From Arthrobacter silvisoli (GTDB lineage Bacteria > Actinomycetota > Actinomycetes > Actinomycetales > Micrococcaceae), in NCBI RefSeq assembly GCF_003369445.1, contig NZ_QRCU01000016.1:1-64000 (forward strand): DNA of 64,000 nt, written 5' to 3'. Below the pieces are notes generated by a model. It saw nothing but the letters and a program-made list of their open reading frames with translations, did no database searches and was not told where the DNA came from. The translations under genes were made by a program, and so were the position numbers. Positions 40,088-48,536 of the stretch are shown in pieces. Position 1 is the first letter of the stretch. The number at the start of each line of letters is the position of its first letter.

Positions 40088-40445
40088 GGGTGTGTCTCCT
40101 AAAGCTGTCAGCCAGATGCTGATTGCCCGGAGGACGGCTCCGCCGGGGGTAGATCGGGGCGAGTTTGTCGTAGCGGGTGGCCAGGGCCCGCTACTGTTTG
40201 ATGAGGTTGAAGTTGCGTTCGACGGCGCTGCGGCCTTTGTAGTCGTCCTTGTCGAAGGCCGGTGACCTGCCGCCGGCCGATCCTCGTCGTTTCCGGTGAC
40301 CGATCTGGTCCGAAGGCTGCGGGATGACCGCGACGATGCCGCGTTCGCGAAGGTGTGTCCGGATCGCCTTGGAGGAGTGGGCTGTCATGCAATTCGACGG
40401 GGCCCCTGTGGTGCGGGGAAGATTCGTCCGTGCTGGTGCGCACGG
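40088..40445 (-). pseudogene. IS5-family transposase remnant (C-terminal end)
   Basis: On the minus strand the fragment SSKAIRTHLRERGIVAVIPQ...GRSAVERNFNLIKQ is typical of the C-terminal part of IS5-type DDE transposases. It then meets a stop where W is usual (TGG to TAG, near 40197), and after TRYDKLAPIY a one-base insertion shifts the frame. It ends at gggtgtgtctcctaaa (40088-40103), which looks like the IS terminal repeat. Upstream coding sequence is missing, so the element is dead. Confidence 0.8.
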
Positions 40446-40476
40446 TTCACTGTCGCGTCAACGGAAACAGACCGGT

Positions 40477-40689
40477 CTACGTCACCGCGGGCATCCGCGA
40501 CCGTCGGCAGAGCCGCCAGGACGCATCGAAATCGGCTTCACCTGAGACGACGATGCAATCCTCATCCCCATCCCGGCGGAAAACATCACGGATGAGGGTT
40601 TCTGGGTATGCGCGCCACTGAGGAACCGAAGGAAGTCTTGCTTGCTTCCGCAGGTACCCAAGTCGACTTTTCGACCCGTGGCTTTTCAC
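40477..40689 (-). other. Unrecognised short reading frame, possible remnant
   Basis: A 70-codon frame (MKSHGSKSRLGYLRKQ...) with no recognised motif. An overlapping frame on the same strand starts at 40766 (MNQVKSTTFYIEEYENESG) and stops near 40580, so this may be one decayed gene with a frame change. It lies between the IS5 remnant and sduA. Low confidence that either is a working gene. Confidence 0.25.
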
Positions 40690-40807
40690 GAAGGCCCGCG
40701 CTCAGTTGGCCGCTTTCGTTTTCGTACTCCTCGATATAGAACGTCGTGCTTTTGACCTGGTTCATCCTTGTCCTAACTGTGGTTGACGTTCGATCTAATC
40801 AACGCCG

Positions 40808-42190
40808 TTATCGGTGGGTGTTGAAAGCTTTGCGCAGGTGCTTCAGTCGCTCCAGGACTTCGTCAAAAGTCAGAACCGTCACGTTGCTCAGACCTGCGCG
40901 GTAGCGACTGAACGAGTCCCGTTGTTCTTGTGTTGTGAGGGATGAGACTTTGCCAGTAATAACGGCGCCGCGTGGTTCGTTCACCGAGTCGAAATCAGAA
41001 CCCCGGAACAAGGTAAAGGAGCTCTCCGATGCCGACGCCATCTGCGATTGAACTTGCGCGACGGGTCCCACCAGTTCGTCATCCGGGCTGTGGACCGTTC
41101 CAGTGCCTTTCCCTCGGTATGGCGTCTTTCTCATTAGCTTCGCCCCGGGCGTCTTGATCTCCACCAGGACGATTGAACGGGTGACGGGGTTCACACACAG
41201 GAAGTCGGCGATGCGGGCCCCGCTTCCGTCGGCCTCTTGGCTCTTCACCGTTGCCTGTTCCATTTCGACGACCAGGGGCGTAGAGAAGATGAGCTGGAGA
41301 GCGAAATGGTTATTCCCAAAGAATTTCTGCCAGTGGGATTCACTGTTCGCCTTCGAACCCTCAAGGTTTGATTCAAACTCGGCGATAAGGGTATCCAGCG
41401 ATACCAACTCGAGGTCGTCCCGCAGCTGGACCAGGCGCTGGGGATCCTCTTGAGCGATCTTGGGGGCCGCTTCCGATACCGCGCCGGCGAGGGCAATCCG
41501 GTCCTCGGCCGTGGTGACGTGCCCTGTAGCCACCTCCTCAGTGATTTCCCGGATCACTTTGTGCTTGGTGTATTTCGGGTCCACCCTCTTCGAATGGAGC
41601 AAGTCCATAAACGCGTTGTGAGCTTCGGCGTCGTTAACGCGCTGAACGGCCGTCTGCCCGCGACCCCGATTGCGCTCTACCGCCGCCCGGAATCGTTCGA
41701 ATCGTTCGAGAGTGACACAGTAAGTTGTGCCGTCCGTACTAATACCTTCTTCTCCTGACTGTACGAAACGGACGATAGTACAGGTGGTGTGATCTTCGAT
41801 TTCCCGAATGAACCCCTTGTAGCTCTTGTTGATACCGAGGCCGAAAGCGTAGATGGTGTTGAAGCCCTTGGGTAGGCGTGCTACTTGGAGGCGGAAAAAG
41901 CGGTCATTCTCTTCACTATGATCGCTGATAGACCACCAGGGGAGCTCGACTTGAAATTCCTTAATTCCGCCAAGCTCGACAGTCGGAAAGATCCGCAACA
42001 ACTTCTCGTCTGGGCGGTGCCGCAGGGCTTCGTATGGGACAGCATCACGATGGTTTCCGGTGTATGTCAGCACGAACTCGGCGCCGTCCCTGGTGAGGAT
42101 CAGCCGACCTGAAACGTCAGTGTCCTCACCGTCGAAGTCAAATTCCTCGTCTGGCTCATCCGAGCCTTCATCAAATGGCTTCCTGAGCAT
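40808..42190 (-). CDS. sduA: Shedu defence protein SduA-like (DUF4263 nuclease)
   Basis: 460 aa. The C-terminal domain (about 290-440) matches the Shedu/DUF4263 PD-(D/E)XK-type nuclease: SHWQKFFGNNHFALQLIFST, then IADFLCVNPVTRSIVLVEIKTP with Asp329, Glu344 and Lys346 as the D-ExK triad, and a helix VAQVQSQ with the conserved glutamine. The N-terminal half (about 30-230) is a beta-rich domain of unknown role. Shedu is a known single-gene anti-phage system. The ATG at 42190 follows GGGGGACC; upstream frame extension reaches into IS remnants. It lies between two dead IS5-like fragments on the ICE. Confidence 0.87.
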   Translation of the reverse strand: MLRKPFDEGSDEPDEEFDFDGEDTDVSGRLILTRDGAEFVLTYTGNHRDAVPYEALRHRPDEKLLRIFPTVELGGIKEFQVELPWWSISDHSEENDRFFRLQVARLPKGFNTIYAFGLGINKSYKGFIREIEDHTTCTIVRFVQSGEEGISTDGTTYCVTLERFERFRAAVERNRGRGQTAVQRVNDAEAHNAFMDLLHSKRVDPKYTKHKVIREITEEVATGHVTTAEDRIALAGAVSEAAPKIAQEDPQRLVQLRDDLELVSLDTLIAEFESNLEGSKANSESHWQKFFGNNHFALQLIFSTPLVVEMEQATVKSQEADGSGARIADFLCVNPVTRSIVLVEIKTPGAKLMRKTPYRGKGTGTVHSPDDELVGPVAQVQSQMASASESSFTLFRGSDFDSVNEPRGAVITGKVSSLTTQEQRDSFSRYRAGLSNVTVLTFDEVLERLKHLRKAFNTHR

Positions 42191-42275
42191 ATTGGTCCCC
42201 CTGCTGGTCTCCACCCCGACGGGTGCGGCGCGTACGCAGAAGTCTCCCATGCTGGGCGTTGCGGAGGCACTTCTA

Positions 42276-42505
42276 GAGCGTGTCTCTAAATTGGGGCCGG
42301 CGGGTGTTGGCATGGTCGTTGGGTGTCTCGTTTTGCGCTGCTGACTGATGAGCAGCGGTCCTGCCCTGCGCGGGTGTCCGTTCCAGGATCATCGGCAGAC
42401 CATGAAAGGCATGTCGCCACCACCTACGACAAACTCCCCCAAAGCTACCGGGCCGGCGTCGCACTCTACGCAGTCCAAATCTGGCTCTTCGCCAATAAAG
42501 ATCCA
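42276..42505 (+). pseudogene. IS5-family transposase remnant with internal deletion
   Basis: Starts at gagcgtgtctctaaattgg (42277-42295, a likely IS end). The N-terminal piece RFALLTDEQ is joined, after 20 unrelated codons, directly to the C-terminal piece HVATTYDKLPQSYRAGVALY. More than 200 residues of the transposase core are missing. It differs in sequence from the fragment at 40088, so it comes from another IS. Confidence 0.78.
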
Positions 42506-42576
42506 TGCCAAAGGCCGGGTTTAAGGCCAGCCCTAAGCGAGGCCGGCATCCGGGAAACGATGGAAGGGTCTATGCT

Positions 42577-43521
42577 TCAGAAAAATTGCGCAAAATCAGG
42601 GTCTTCGCCGGACTGTAACTGAAAGCCCCATGAAACATTCTTACTGATCCGATCGTAGAACTGCCGTGCTGATCGGTCGAATTCACTATCTAGTTCACCC
42701 AAGGGGAATCCGAGGTATATCTGATCCTCGGCATGCGTTTTCAACACTAGTGGAAGCATGTCATTGTTGTCCCAATTCAAGTAGCGAATTCCGCTTCTCT
42801 TATCAACATCTCCAAACGCCGGAGGCAGAAAGAATATTGCCTGTTGAAGCTCATCATGAGGAATAACGAAGGGCGTGGAGGGTTCCCCAGTGCTTCTGAT
42901 TACTTCATCCAATTCAAACACTGCAGTGAAGCCTAAAGTGGAAACAACAACACATTTGGATCCTTGCTGGAATTCATCTGGGCCACCTCCGATCAAGCTG
43001 GTGGATCGATGGAATGCGAAATCATCGTATTCCGAGAGCCCCCATCTTCCCTCGGAATCTGGCCCCGAAGGGTGAGCCCCCGACTCCCAGTCCCAGTCTC
43101 TTATTGCGTCTTCACTCCACTGATTGAAATTAGAGAGCACTACCCTCATCAAGGTGGCCAGCTCGGCGGGTTGCTCGCCAAGTTTGGAGATGGATGTTAC
43201 GACAGAAAGCGGTGGCACCGCTGTGGCTAGCCCGCGGCCAAAAACTAGGCCCGCAGCTTGGAAGCGTATATTGGCGGCAAGGGGCGCGTCGAACGGAGGA
43301 CCCAATTCGACGAGGTCGCGGATAGTTCCCTTGAGGAACCGGGCATTCTCCTTGTGATGTCGATCTGGAAACAGTTGCGCCGGCACATCAGCAGACCGCT
43401 GATCGGGCGGAAGAAATGAGGCCTCTGCCAAACAATGTGCTTCATGTCGTGAGAACCCCACGGCGATAAGCTGGGCCTCAAATTTATCTATTCGAGTATT
43501 TCCAAACCCCATAGACCACAA
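42577..43521 (-). CDS. Hypothetical protein, 314 aa, beside Shedu
   Basis: No family recognised. It is a soluble, acidic protein rich in aromatic residues, without signal peptide or membrane segment. Features include a stretch near residue 125-150 (LSNFNQWSEDAIRDWDWES), a beta-rich centre (SKCVVVSTLGFTAVFELDEV) and a C-terminus ending SGEDPDFAQFF. The GC content is clearly lower than the core genes. The start is the ATG at 43521, or at 43512 (MGFGNTR). It is on the same strand as sduA with an IS remnant between them, so both may be parts of one defence island. Confidence 0.65.
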   Translation of the reverse strand: MWSMGFGNTRIDKFEAQLIAVGFSRHEAHCLAEASFLPPDQRSADVPAQLFPDRHHKENARFLKGTIRDLVELGPPFDAPLAANIRFQAAGLVFGRGLATAVPPLSVVTSISKLGEQPAELATLMRVVLSNFNQWSEDAIRDWDWESGAHPSGPDSEGRWGLSEYDDFAFHRSTSLIGGGPDEFQQGSKCVVVSTLGFTAVFELDEVIRSTGEPSTPFVIPHDELQQAIFFLPPAFGDVDKRSGIRYLNWDNNDMLPLVLKTHAEDQIYLGFPLGELDSEFDRSARQFYDRISKNVSWGFQLQSGEDPDFAQFF

Positions 43522-44133
43522 TCCTAGGATGGCTCATAGTCTCGTCAAGACAACACGCCACGAGCTGGACCAAAAACGACCTTCTGAATCGAACTCCAGG
43601 GGCGGGTCCCTAGTTCTCTTTATGGATCGGATTCGCGTCGGGCTCATCCCCGAACCCGCCGAACAGATCGCCAACCGGAAACCCAAACCAACAATTAACG
43701 CCCTCCGTGTGGGTGGAACCCGGTGGCAACGACGAAAGTCAGAAGGTGCTTTTTCGCGGTGTTTCTTGTCCTTGATACGGCGACTGGGTTGCCCATCGAG
43801 GATATCGCTGAAGCGGCGAAACCAATGCGATTGCTCCTTGCTTGTGTTCGGAGGCGCAAAGGTGGCCTCCCCGTCGGTGAACGGAAGGCCCTTGTTTCGG
43901 AGGGTCGCCCTGGTAGGGGCGAGGTGTAGGTTGCCTGTGGCTGCCTACTGAAAAAGGATCTTCATCAGCTCGACCTTGAGGAGGAAGTCGATGCAACGGA
44001 CTCCGCGTGTGCCATCAGCCCCGCATGGCGTACGGGCTGATCTGCGCCGACACGCCGTCGCTGTGCGACGGTCTCACAACATGGCTGCAAGACGATGCTT
44101 GGCGCCTGTGGTATTGACGTCCGGCCGCTCGAC
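43522..44133. other. 612-nt stretch with no confident gene
   Basis: Several short open frames occur on both strands. The best is a 68-codon plus-strand frame at 43723-43929 (MATTKVRRCFFAVFLVLDTA), which matches no family I know. No IS end, tRNA or clear hairpin was seen. Probably decayed accessory DNA. Confidence 0.4.
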
Positions 44134-44379
44134 TCAGGAGTACTTCTGCCGGGCCTGGGCGCGGGTGCCAATCACGCGGACGGCAGGTGTCGACTGGCCA
44201 TGAGCTCGAACTTCCCGCAGTTGCGCAATTTCCTTGAGGTGACTGGACGTGAAGATGATCTTTCCCTTGCCCCAGACAGCGTGGGGGAATTCGCCTTTTG
44301 CGGCACCTTCGCGGAGCCATGCTTCAGTGCACTTCAGAACTGAGGCAGCCTCGGCCGGTTCGAAGAATTCGAGTTTCAT
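44134..44379 (-). CDS. Small excisionase-like/helix-turn-helix protein
   Basis: 81 aa. The layout FFEPAEAASVLKCTEAWLRE followed by GKGKIIFTSSHLKEIAQL is that of the MerR-like winged-helix fold used by excisionases and phage AlpA-type regulators: a helix-turn-helix and then a wing. It could be the directionality factor for the integrase at 38,902, although it is 4 kb away. The final 25 residues (AHGQSTPAVRVIGTRAQ) are basic. Confidence 0.65.
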   Translation of the reverse strand: MKLEFFEPAEAASVLKCTEAWLREGAAKGEFPHAVWGKGKIIFTSSHLKEIAQLREVRAHGQSTPAVRVIGTRAQARQKYS

Positions 44380-44415
44380 GTGCTGCTCCGCCCTTTGGTG
44401 CGAGTCTTTCCCAGC

Positions 44416-44685
44416 TCATGGAATCAGCGATGTGCGGCAGCATGACGGTGCTTGGAAGCTAGAGGCGAATGCCTCGACATGAAGATGAACCTCATCTGGC
44501 GAGGCCACGAAATGACCGAATGAGCCTTTTACGAGGCCGGCGTCTTGCAAGATGCCTAGCTGCCTCCGAACGCTCGATAGAGATGCTCCCACCCCATCTC
44601 CGATTTCGGCACAGGTGGACGGGCCGCTCCTGAGCAGGAAACGAATGATCTGGCTTCGCGTTCGGTTCATCAAGATGTTCGACAT
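44416..44685 (-). CDS. Winged helix-turn-helix regulator (ArsR-like)
   Basis: 89 aa. NRTRSQIIRFLLRSGPSTCAEI, then GASLSSVRRQLGILQDAGLV, is the ArsR/MarR-like wHTH core. It lacks the metal-binding cysteines of ArsR sensors (the CAEI cysteine stands alone). It resembles the protein at 45694-46017, a likely paralogue. It is divergent from the gene at 44766, with an 80-nt shared region. Confidence 0.7.
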   Translation of the reverse strand: MSNILMNRTRSQIIRFLLRSGPSTCAEIGDGVGASLSSVRRQLGILQDAGLVKGSFGHFVASPDEVHLHVEAFASSFQAPSCCRTSLIP

Positions 44686-44765
44686 GGAGACCGCAATCCG
44701 AGAGGTGCTGTAGACCCGGCAGGCTGTAGACGGGTCTACAGCAGCAGGTTACGCTTCCCAGCGTC

Positions 44766-45179
44766 ATGTTGAAAGACCCTGGTGCCACCGATGGATCCCC
44801 AATTGAGCAGCCAGACGGAGAGGCTCCGCTCGGCGTGACTTTTGAGGAGGTCGACGTGCAAGAGCACCCACAGATCAAGACGTTTGCCGAGGCTGCATTG
44901 GCACTCCGTTCCGAGCGGTATTGGCAGTATCGCTCGAAGGGAGAACAGGTCGAGTTCCTTCGCGCCCTCAGTGAATTGTTGACCGAGGTTTGCTACCACC
45001 TGGACCATAATGACGTGCTGCCATTCGAACTATTGAGAGCATGCCAGGACTTTGCGGCGCCCTCGCTTCGGCATCTGCCTAGCCAACCCTCGGCCGAAGC
45101 CGTCTTGATGTCATGCTTGGACCGCCGAATTGAGCAGTTGATTGCCGAGCAGAATGAGTCGGGGAATACTTGGGCCTAA
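44766..45179 (+). CDS. Hypothetical protein, 137 aa
   Basis: Acidic, mostly helical protein with no recognised motif (MLKDPGATDGSPIEQPDGEA; later FLRALSELLTEVCYHLDHND). No signal peptide or membrane helix. It is followed 57 nt later by the EspR-like regulator on the same strand and divergent from the wHTH gene at 44416, so it could be a target or partner of these regulators. Confidence 0.6.
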   Translation: MLKDPGATDGSPIEQPDGEAPLGVTFEEVDVQEHPQIKTFAEAALALRSERYWQYRSKGEQVEFLRALSELLTEVCYHLDHNDVLPFELLRACQDFAAPSLRHLPSQPSAEAVLMSCLDRRIEQLIAEQNESGNTWA

Positions 45180-45236
45180 GGCGCCGGCATGGCTAACCGG
45201 ATTGCCGCGCGTCTAATGGTGATCGAGGGGTGAGCG

Positions 45237-45740
45237 ATGCGGGATGAGGCTTCAAGCCCAGGCGACCCTTTGTCGCCGCAAGCCCAGCTCGCTCGTCGTT
45301 TGAACCTGCTGCTCGACGTCGTCGTGGCCGAGCGTGGCAAGCCGGTGACCTTTCGCGAAGTACAAGCAGAGCTTGCCTCCAGAGGCATCAATTTGTCCCG
45401 TGCCCGCTGGTTCTACATGAAAGAGGGGACCGGGCGCTTGGTCAGTGACCCGGAGCTCTTGGAAGGTCTCTGCGACATATTTGGGGTCGATCCCGAATAC
45501 CTGGTCGGCGGTGACGCCGCTCTACCTGAACGCATCGACTCGCAACTGGAGTTTGTGAAGTCCCTTCGGGCCGCGCGGGTGAAGTCATTCGCGGCTAGAA
45601 CCCTCGGCGACGTTTCGCCAGAAACGCTGCGCATCATTTCCGAGTTCCTTAACAGGGATATCGGCCGTCACCCTGGCGCTGAGCAGGCCGCTGCTAGCCC
45701 TCCAGAAGATACCGAAGATGAGCATCCAGCAACTCCTTGA
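45237..45740 (+). CDS. EspR-like helix-turn-helix regulator
   Basis: 167 aa. LARRLNLLLDVVVAERGKPV, TFREVQAELASRGINLSRAR, then DPELLEGLCDIFGVDPEYL, follows the pattern of actinobacterial EspR-type XRE proteins, which bind DNA as dimers through an N-terminal HTH and a C-terminal helical pair (about 90-140 here). The last 30 residues are acidic and disordered. It overlaps the convergent wHTH gene by 47 nt at the 3' end. Confidence 0.72.
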   Translation: MRDEASSPGDPLSPQAQLARRLNLLLDVVVAERGKPVTFREVQAELASRGINLSRARWFYMKEGTGRLVSDPELLEGLCDIFGVDPEYLVGGDAALPERIDSQLEFVKSLRAARVKSFAARTLGDVSPETLRIISEFLNRDIGRHPGAEQAAASPPEDTEDEHPATP

Positions 45741-46017
45741 TTCGGAGGCTATTGGCTGAATATCGGGGGGAACGGCCGTGCCTTCGGCCTGGTTCCACGT
45801 CAACCACGATGGCGCCAGCCTCCTCCAGGGCCAGCAAGTGCTTGGCAACGCTGGGTTCGCCGGCGCTGACAGCCGCCACAATGTCGCCACGCGTTGCGGG
45901 GCCGTGCGCTGAGAGGTAACGAAGAATCTCGTTTCTCGATCGGTTGCCAAACGTCGCAACGGCAGCCTCGACGTCCGCGGACCATGCGCGGTCTTGGGGC
46001 TGCGTGATCCTTGGCAT
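45694..46017 (-). CDS. Winged helix-turn-helix regulator (ArsR-like), paralogue
   Basis: 107 aa with the wHTH core GNRSRNEILRYLSAHGPATR, then AGEPSVAKHLLALEEAGAI and a basic wing (GRRHGRSPRYS). It resembles the 89-aa protein at 44416: NRTRSQIIRFLLRSGPST versus NRSRNEILRYLSAHGPAT. It is divergent from the sigma-like gene at 46116, with a promoter region of about 100 nt between them, so it may control that gene. Confidence 0.75.
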   Translation of the reverse strand: MPRITQPQDRAWSADVEAAVATFGNRSRNEILRYLSAHGPATRGDIVAAVSAGEPSVAKHLLALEEAGAIVVDVEPGRRHGRSPRYSANSLRIKELLDAHLRYLLEG

Positions 46018-46115
46018 GGCACCATTCTTACCGAATAAAGGCTGAAAAGTAAGACTGACAGTCTTGACGATACTTTAAGTATCTTTGAAAATAGCTTGTA
46101 TAGCTTTCCCTCGTC

Positions 46116-47111
46116 GTGGTCGACCCGGAATGCGGCCGCCACTCAAAGGTGTCAGCTGTGCTGGTGCCGGAAGTATTGGATCTGTCAGTCGAAGCGGTAA
46201 ACACCATGGGCATCGAAACCAAAGGCAAATCAACTCAAGAGAATGAGCCAGTCCCAACCACCGTTGATCTTGCCTTGCGTGGGGCACCGTCGGCGCTTGA
46301 GTCCGCGGTCCCGGTGGACCAGATTATGGTCGCCGTCGACGGTGTGCGGCGGTATGTCGTGTCGCATCTCTCACGCATAGGACGAGCATGCGACGTCGAT
46401 GACGTCATGCAGGACATCCGGGTCGCGGTTTGGGACGGACTAACTCGCGGGCACTATCGCCAGCTCCCGGGTATTCCCTTCGGTGCATGGGTGCAAGGAG
46501 TGTGCGCGAACGTGTGTGCTTCCCACATTCGCCGGGAATTGAGCCACCAGGCTCTTCCGCTTCTCGCGGAGCCGAGCGAGAACAATGGACCCGCGGCGAT
46601 CGATGCCCAGGCCATTCTCGGCATCGTTGAGAATGGGGATCAAAGTGTCGACAGGATCATCGACCAGCAATGGGCCCGAACGATCATTGAACTGACCAAG
46701 ACAAATGTGCCAAGGGACGTTTGGAGTCTTGCCGTCGATAGCCTCACGGGCCCACGCCAGTATGGTCCGCCGTCGTCGCAGGATCGCCGTCGCTGGCATG
46801 CGGTCACAGTCGTTCGCCAGACGGCACGGACAGTTCAGAACGCGTTGGATGTTGACCGGTCGACAGTCCGCGACGTCGATGATGTGAGCCGCCGCGCGCC
46901 CGGGTGCCTGCCGACGGCGGTACTCCGAAGGATCGCTGAAACCATTGTTCGGGCCGGGCTGCGAGGCCCGGAGCGAAACAGGGCCATCGAAGTCTTGGCT
47001 ACCGAACTTGGCGTTTCCGAGCGCTACATCGCTGTGCAGATCGGCTTTGCACGACGGTTGTATCAGGCTGCGTGGAGAATCCTCCAGGCAGCCCTGCCGA
47101 CGGCAAACTAG
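46116..47111 (+). CDS. Sigma-70-like factor, divergent
   Basis: 331 aa. Residues about 85-150 resemble sigma region 2 of ECF factors: VRRYVVSHLSRIGRACDVDD with VMQDIRVAVWDGLTRG, then FGAWVQGVCANVCASHIRRE. The rest, about 180 residues, is longer than region 4 of ECF factors, though RAIEVLATELGVSERYIAVQ near the C-terminus looks like a region 4 HTH. It starts with GTG at 46116; a later ATG at 46206 (MGIETKGKS) is also likely. It may drive ICE gene expression; that is an inference. Confidence 0.65.
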   Translation: MVDPECGRHSKVSAVLVPEVLDLSVEAVNTMGIETKGKSTQENEPVPTTVDLALRGAPSALESAVPVDQIMVAVDGVRRYVVSHLSRIGRACDVDDVMQDIRVAVWDGLTRGHYRQLPGIPFGAWVQGVCANVCASHIRRELSHQALPLLAEPSENNGPAAIDAQAILGIVENGDQSVDRIIDQQWARTIIELTKTNVPRDVWSLAVDSLTGPRQYGPPSSQDRRRWHAVTVVRQTARTVQNALDVDRSTVRDVDDVSRRAPGCLPTAVLRRIAETIVRAGLRGPERNRAIEVLATELGVSERYIAVQIGFARRLYQAAWRILQAALPTAN

Positions 47112-47212
47112 AACACTTCGTCGGACACCACTCGTTGGTGCAGGCAGACTTCGCCCGACAACGCTTAGGAAGCTGTCGAAAGGGCCGCGCAGCGGTGCCT
47201 GTGAACGTCCTG

Positions 47213-47893
47213 CTACTGCAGCGGCTTCCAGAGCGCTTCAAAGCCCCGCTCGGCCAGATACTCCTGGAGATACTCTTTGTGTCCCGAATGATCCCCGAGC
47301 ATCACCGATTCCACATACGTCTCAAGCAGATATCGTGCACCTTCCCTCCGGTTTCGGGCGACGAGGAGATCAGCGACGTCGAGTGCCGCGGCTTTCGGCG
47401 TGATTGGGCCGAACGCGCGCGGCCCGTGTTCGTAGTACGCGTCGAGTAGTCGGTCCGCGCTGCTGAACTGATTGAGATGTGGCAATGCACGGTTAGCGAG
47501 TATTCGGGATATCTCCTCCACGGACAGGCGATCCCGGAGGTCCCACCATTGATCGAAACCGCCTTGCAGGAAATCGCCCAAGGCCCACCGCAACTGGCAG
47601 TTGTAGTCATTTATCCAGGTGCTCCTGGGCGAACCCATCCGGTTCATCTCGGGAACGTAGACGCCGAGGTTGATGCGGTAGCGCCCATAGAGATCTGCAA
47701 CTAATCCAGGCACCGCATGCTTTCCGCTCGGGTCATAGGCTCCGAGCTGCACCGAGACATGATGCACAAGCCCATCCTGGACTGTCCTATTGAAGCTATT
47801 CGCGCGTTTGCGATAGCCGGCAGGCCTGAGAATCTGGGCCAGAGCAGCGGAAATGGACTTCGCCAGATCTCCGTTTTCAGTTGATTGTGTCAA
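47213..47893 (-). CDS. DUF4304-family protein, 5' end disrupted by a mobile element
   Basis: 226 aa as read from a TTG start. The segment LAKSISAALAQILRPAGYRK, RANSFNRTVQDGLVHHVSVQ and the downstream LGAYDPSG match DUF4304, a family of unknown role often found in accessory regions. The TTG lies just 2 nt from the IS21-type element's end at 47896. The missing 5' end appears to be at 52752-52773. Whether this truncated form is translated is unknown. Confidence 0.75.
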   Translation of the reverse strand: MTQSTENGDLAKSISAALAQILRPAGYRKRANSFNRTVQDGLVHHVSVQLGAYDPSGKHAVPGLVADLYGRYRINLGVYVPEMNRMGSPRSTWINDYNCQLRWALGDFLQGGFDQWWDLRDRLSVEEISRILANRALPHLNQFSSADRLLDAYYEHGPRAFGPITPKAAALDVADLLVARNRREGARYLLETYVESVMLGDHSGHKEYLQEYLAERGFEALWKPLQ

Positions 47894-47895
47894 CG

Positions 47896-47934
47896 TGATC
47901 GGAGCCCACTAGGACGGCCCGAACGGTACCCACC
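47896..47934 (+). repeat. Left terminal inverted repeat of the IS21-type element
   Basis: 39 nt beginning TGATCGGAGCCCACTAGGA and ending ACGGTACCCACC. The reverse complement is found without mismatch at 52713-52751. Confidence 0.95.
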
Positions 47935-48074
47935 CGTCGGACGTCCGGGGATGATGTTGTGAGGGTGTCTAGGGGTTCTTGGCGTGGTTTCTGGGTCTGT
48001 GAAAACACTGCCGCGGGTTGGGACGATACCCGGGGTCCCGGTTGTTGGAAGCTGGCGTCTGGCGGAGTAGTGCG

Positions 48075-48467
48075 TCAGAGGTAGCTGCAGATTTGTTCGG
48101 GATCGCAGCTTGCGTCGGTCCCGGACGCGGCAGTGGCGTGAAGGCCGGCGACGATGGATCGCAGCGCCATTAGTTCAGAAATCTGGTGGTCCAGTTCGGC
48201 CAGCTGGTTGGAGAGAAGGTCTTGGACGTGGGCGCAGGGGGCTTCTCCGGCGTCACGGAGGCTAAGAATTTCGCGTATTTGGGTCAGGGCGAGGCCTGCG
48301 GCCCGTCCGCGGCGGATGAATTCGAGCCTGGCCACGGAGTCGTCATGGTAGTCCCGGTAGCCGTTAGAGGATCTTTTCGCTGCCGGGAGAAGCCCGCTGT
48401 CCTCGTAGAAACGCAGCGTCTTGGTTGTCATCCCTGCCGCTGCCGCGGCCTCACCGATACGCATCAT
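48075..48467 (-). CDS. merR: MerR mercury-responsive regulator
   Basis: 130 aa from the ATG at 48467 (MMRIGEAAAAAG); one Met later is also possible. The N-terminal winged helix MTTKTLRFYEDSGLLPAAKR is classic MerR. Three cysteines at about 78, 121 and 127 (PCAHV, SCDPEQICSYL) match the mercury-binding trio of MerR. Divergent from merA across a mer-type promoter. It should repress merA without Hg(II) and activate it with Hg(II). Confidence 0.93.
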   Translation of the reverse strand: MMRIGEAAAAAGMTTKTLRFYEDSGLLPAAKRSSNGYRDYHDDSVARLEFIRRGRAAGLALTQIREILSLRDAGEAPCAHVQDLLSNQLAELDHQISELMALRSIVAGLHATAASGTDASCDPEQICSYL

Positions 48468-48505
48468 GAACTCATTTCTTAGCAGGCGGCCAGGACGGCG
48501 ATTCC

Positions 48506-48536
48506 TTGACATTCCAGTGTAGGGGAAGGTTGAGAA
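48506..48536 (+). promoter_or_regulatory. MerR-controlled promoter of merA with 19-bp spacer
   Basis: TTGACA (48506-48511) is followed by a 19-nt spacer and a TGAGAA -10 box (48531-48536). The spacer holds the dyad TTCCAGTGTAGGGGAA. A 19-bp spacer with a central dyad is the signature of MerR-activated promoters. It reads toward merA with about a 95-nt leader. Confidence 0.8.

Noticed and set aside
42323..42622. A 99-aa plus-strand gene
   Set aside because: It is a fused IS5-type transposase remnant running on into unrelated sequence, not a working gene.
43529..43951. A 140-codon plus-strand frame
   Set aside because: Its composition is erratic, it has no motif and no ribosome-binding site, and another frame competes over the same bases.
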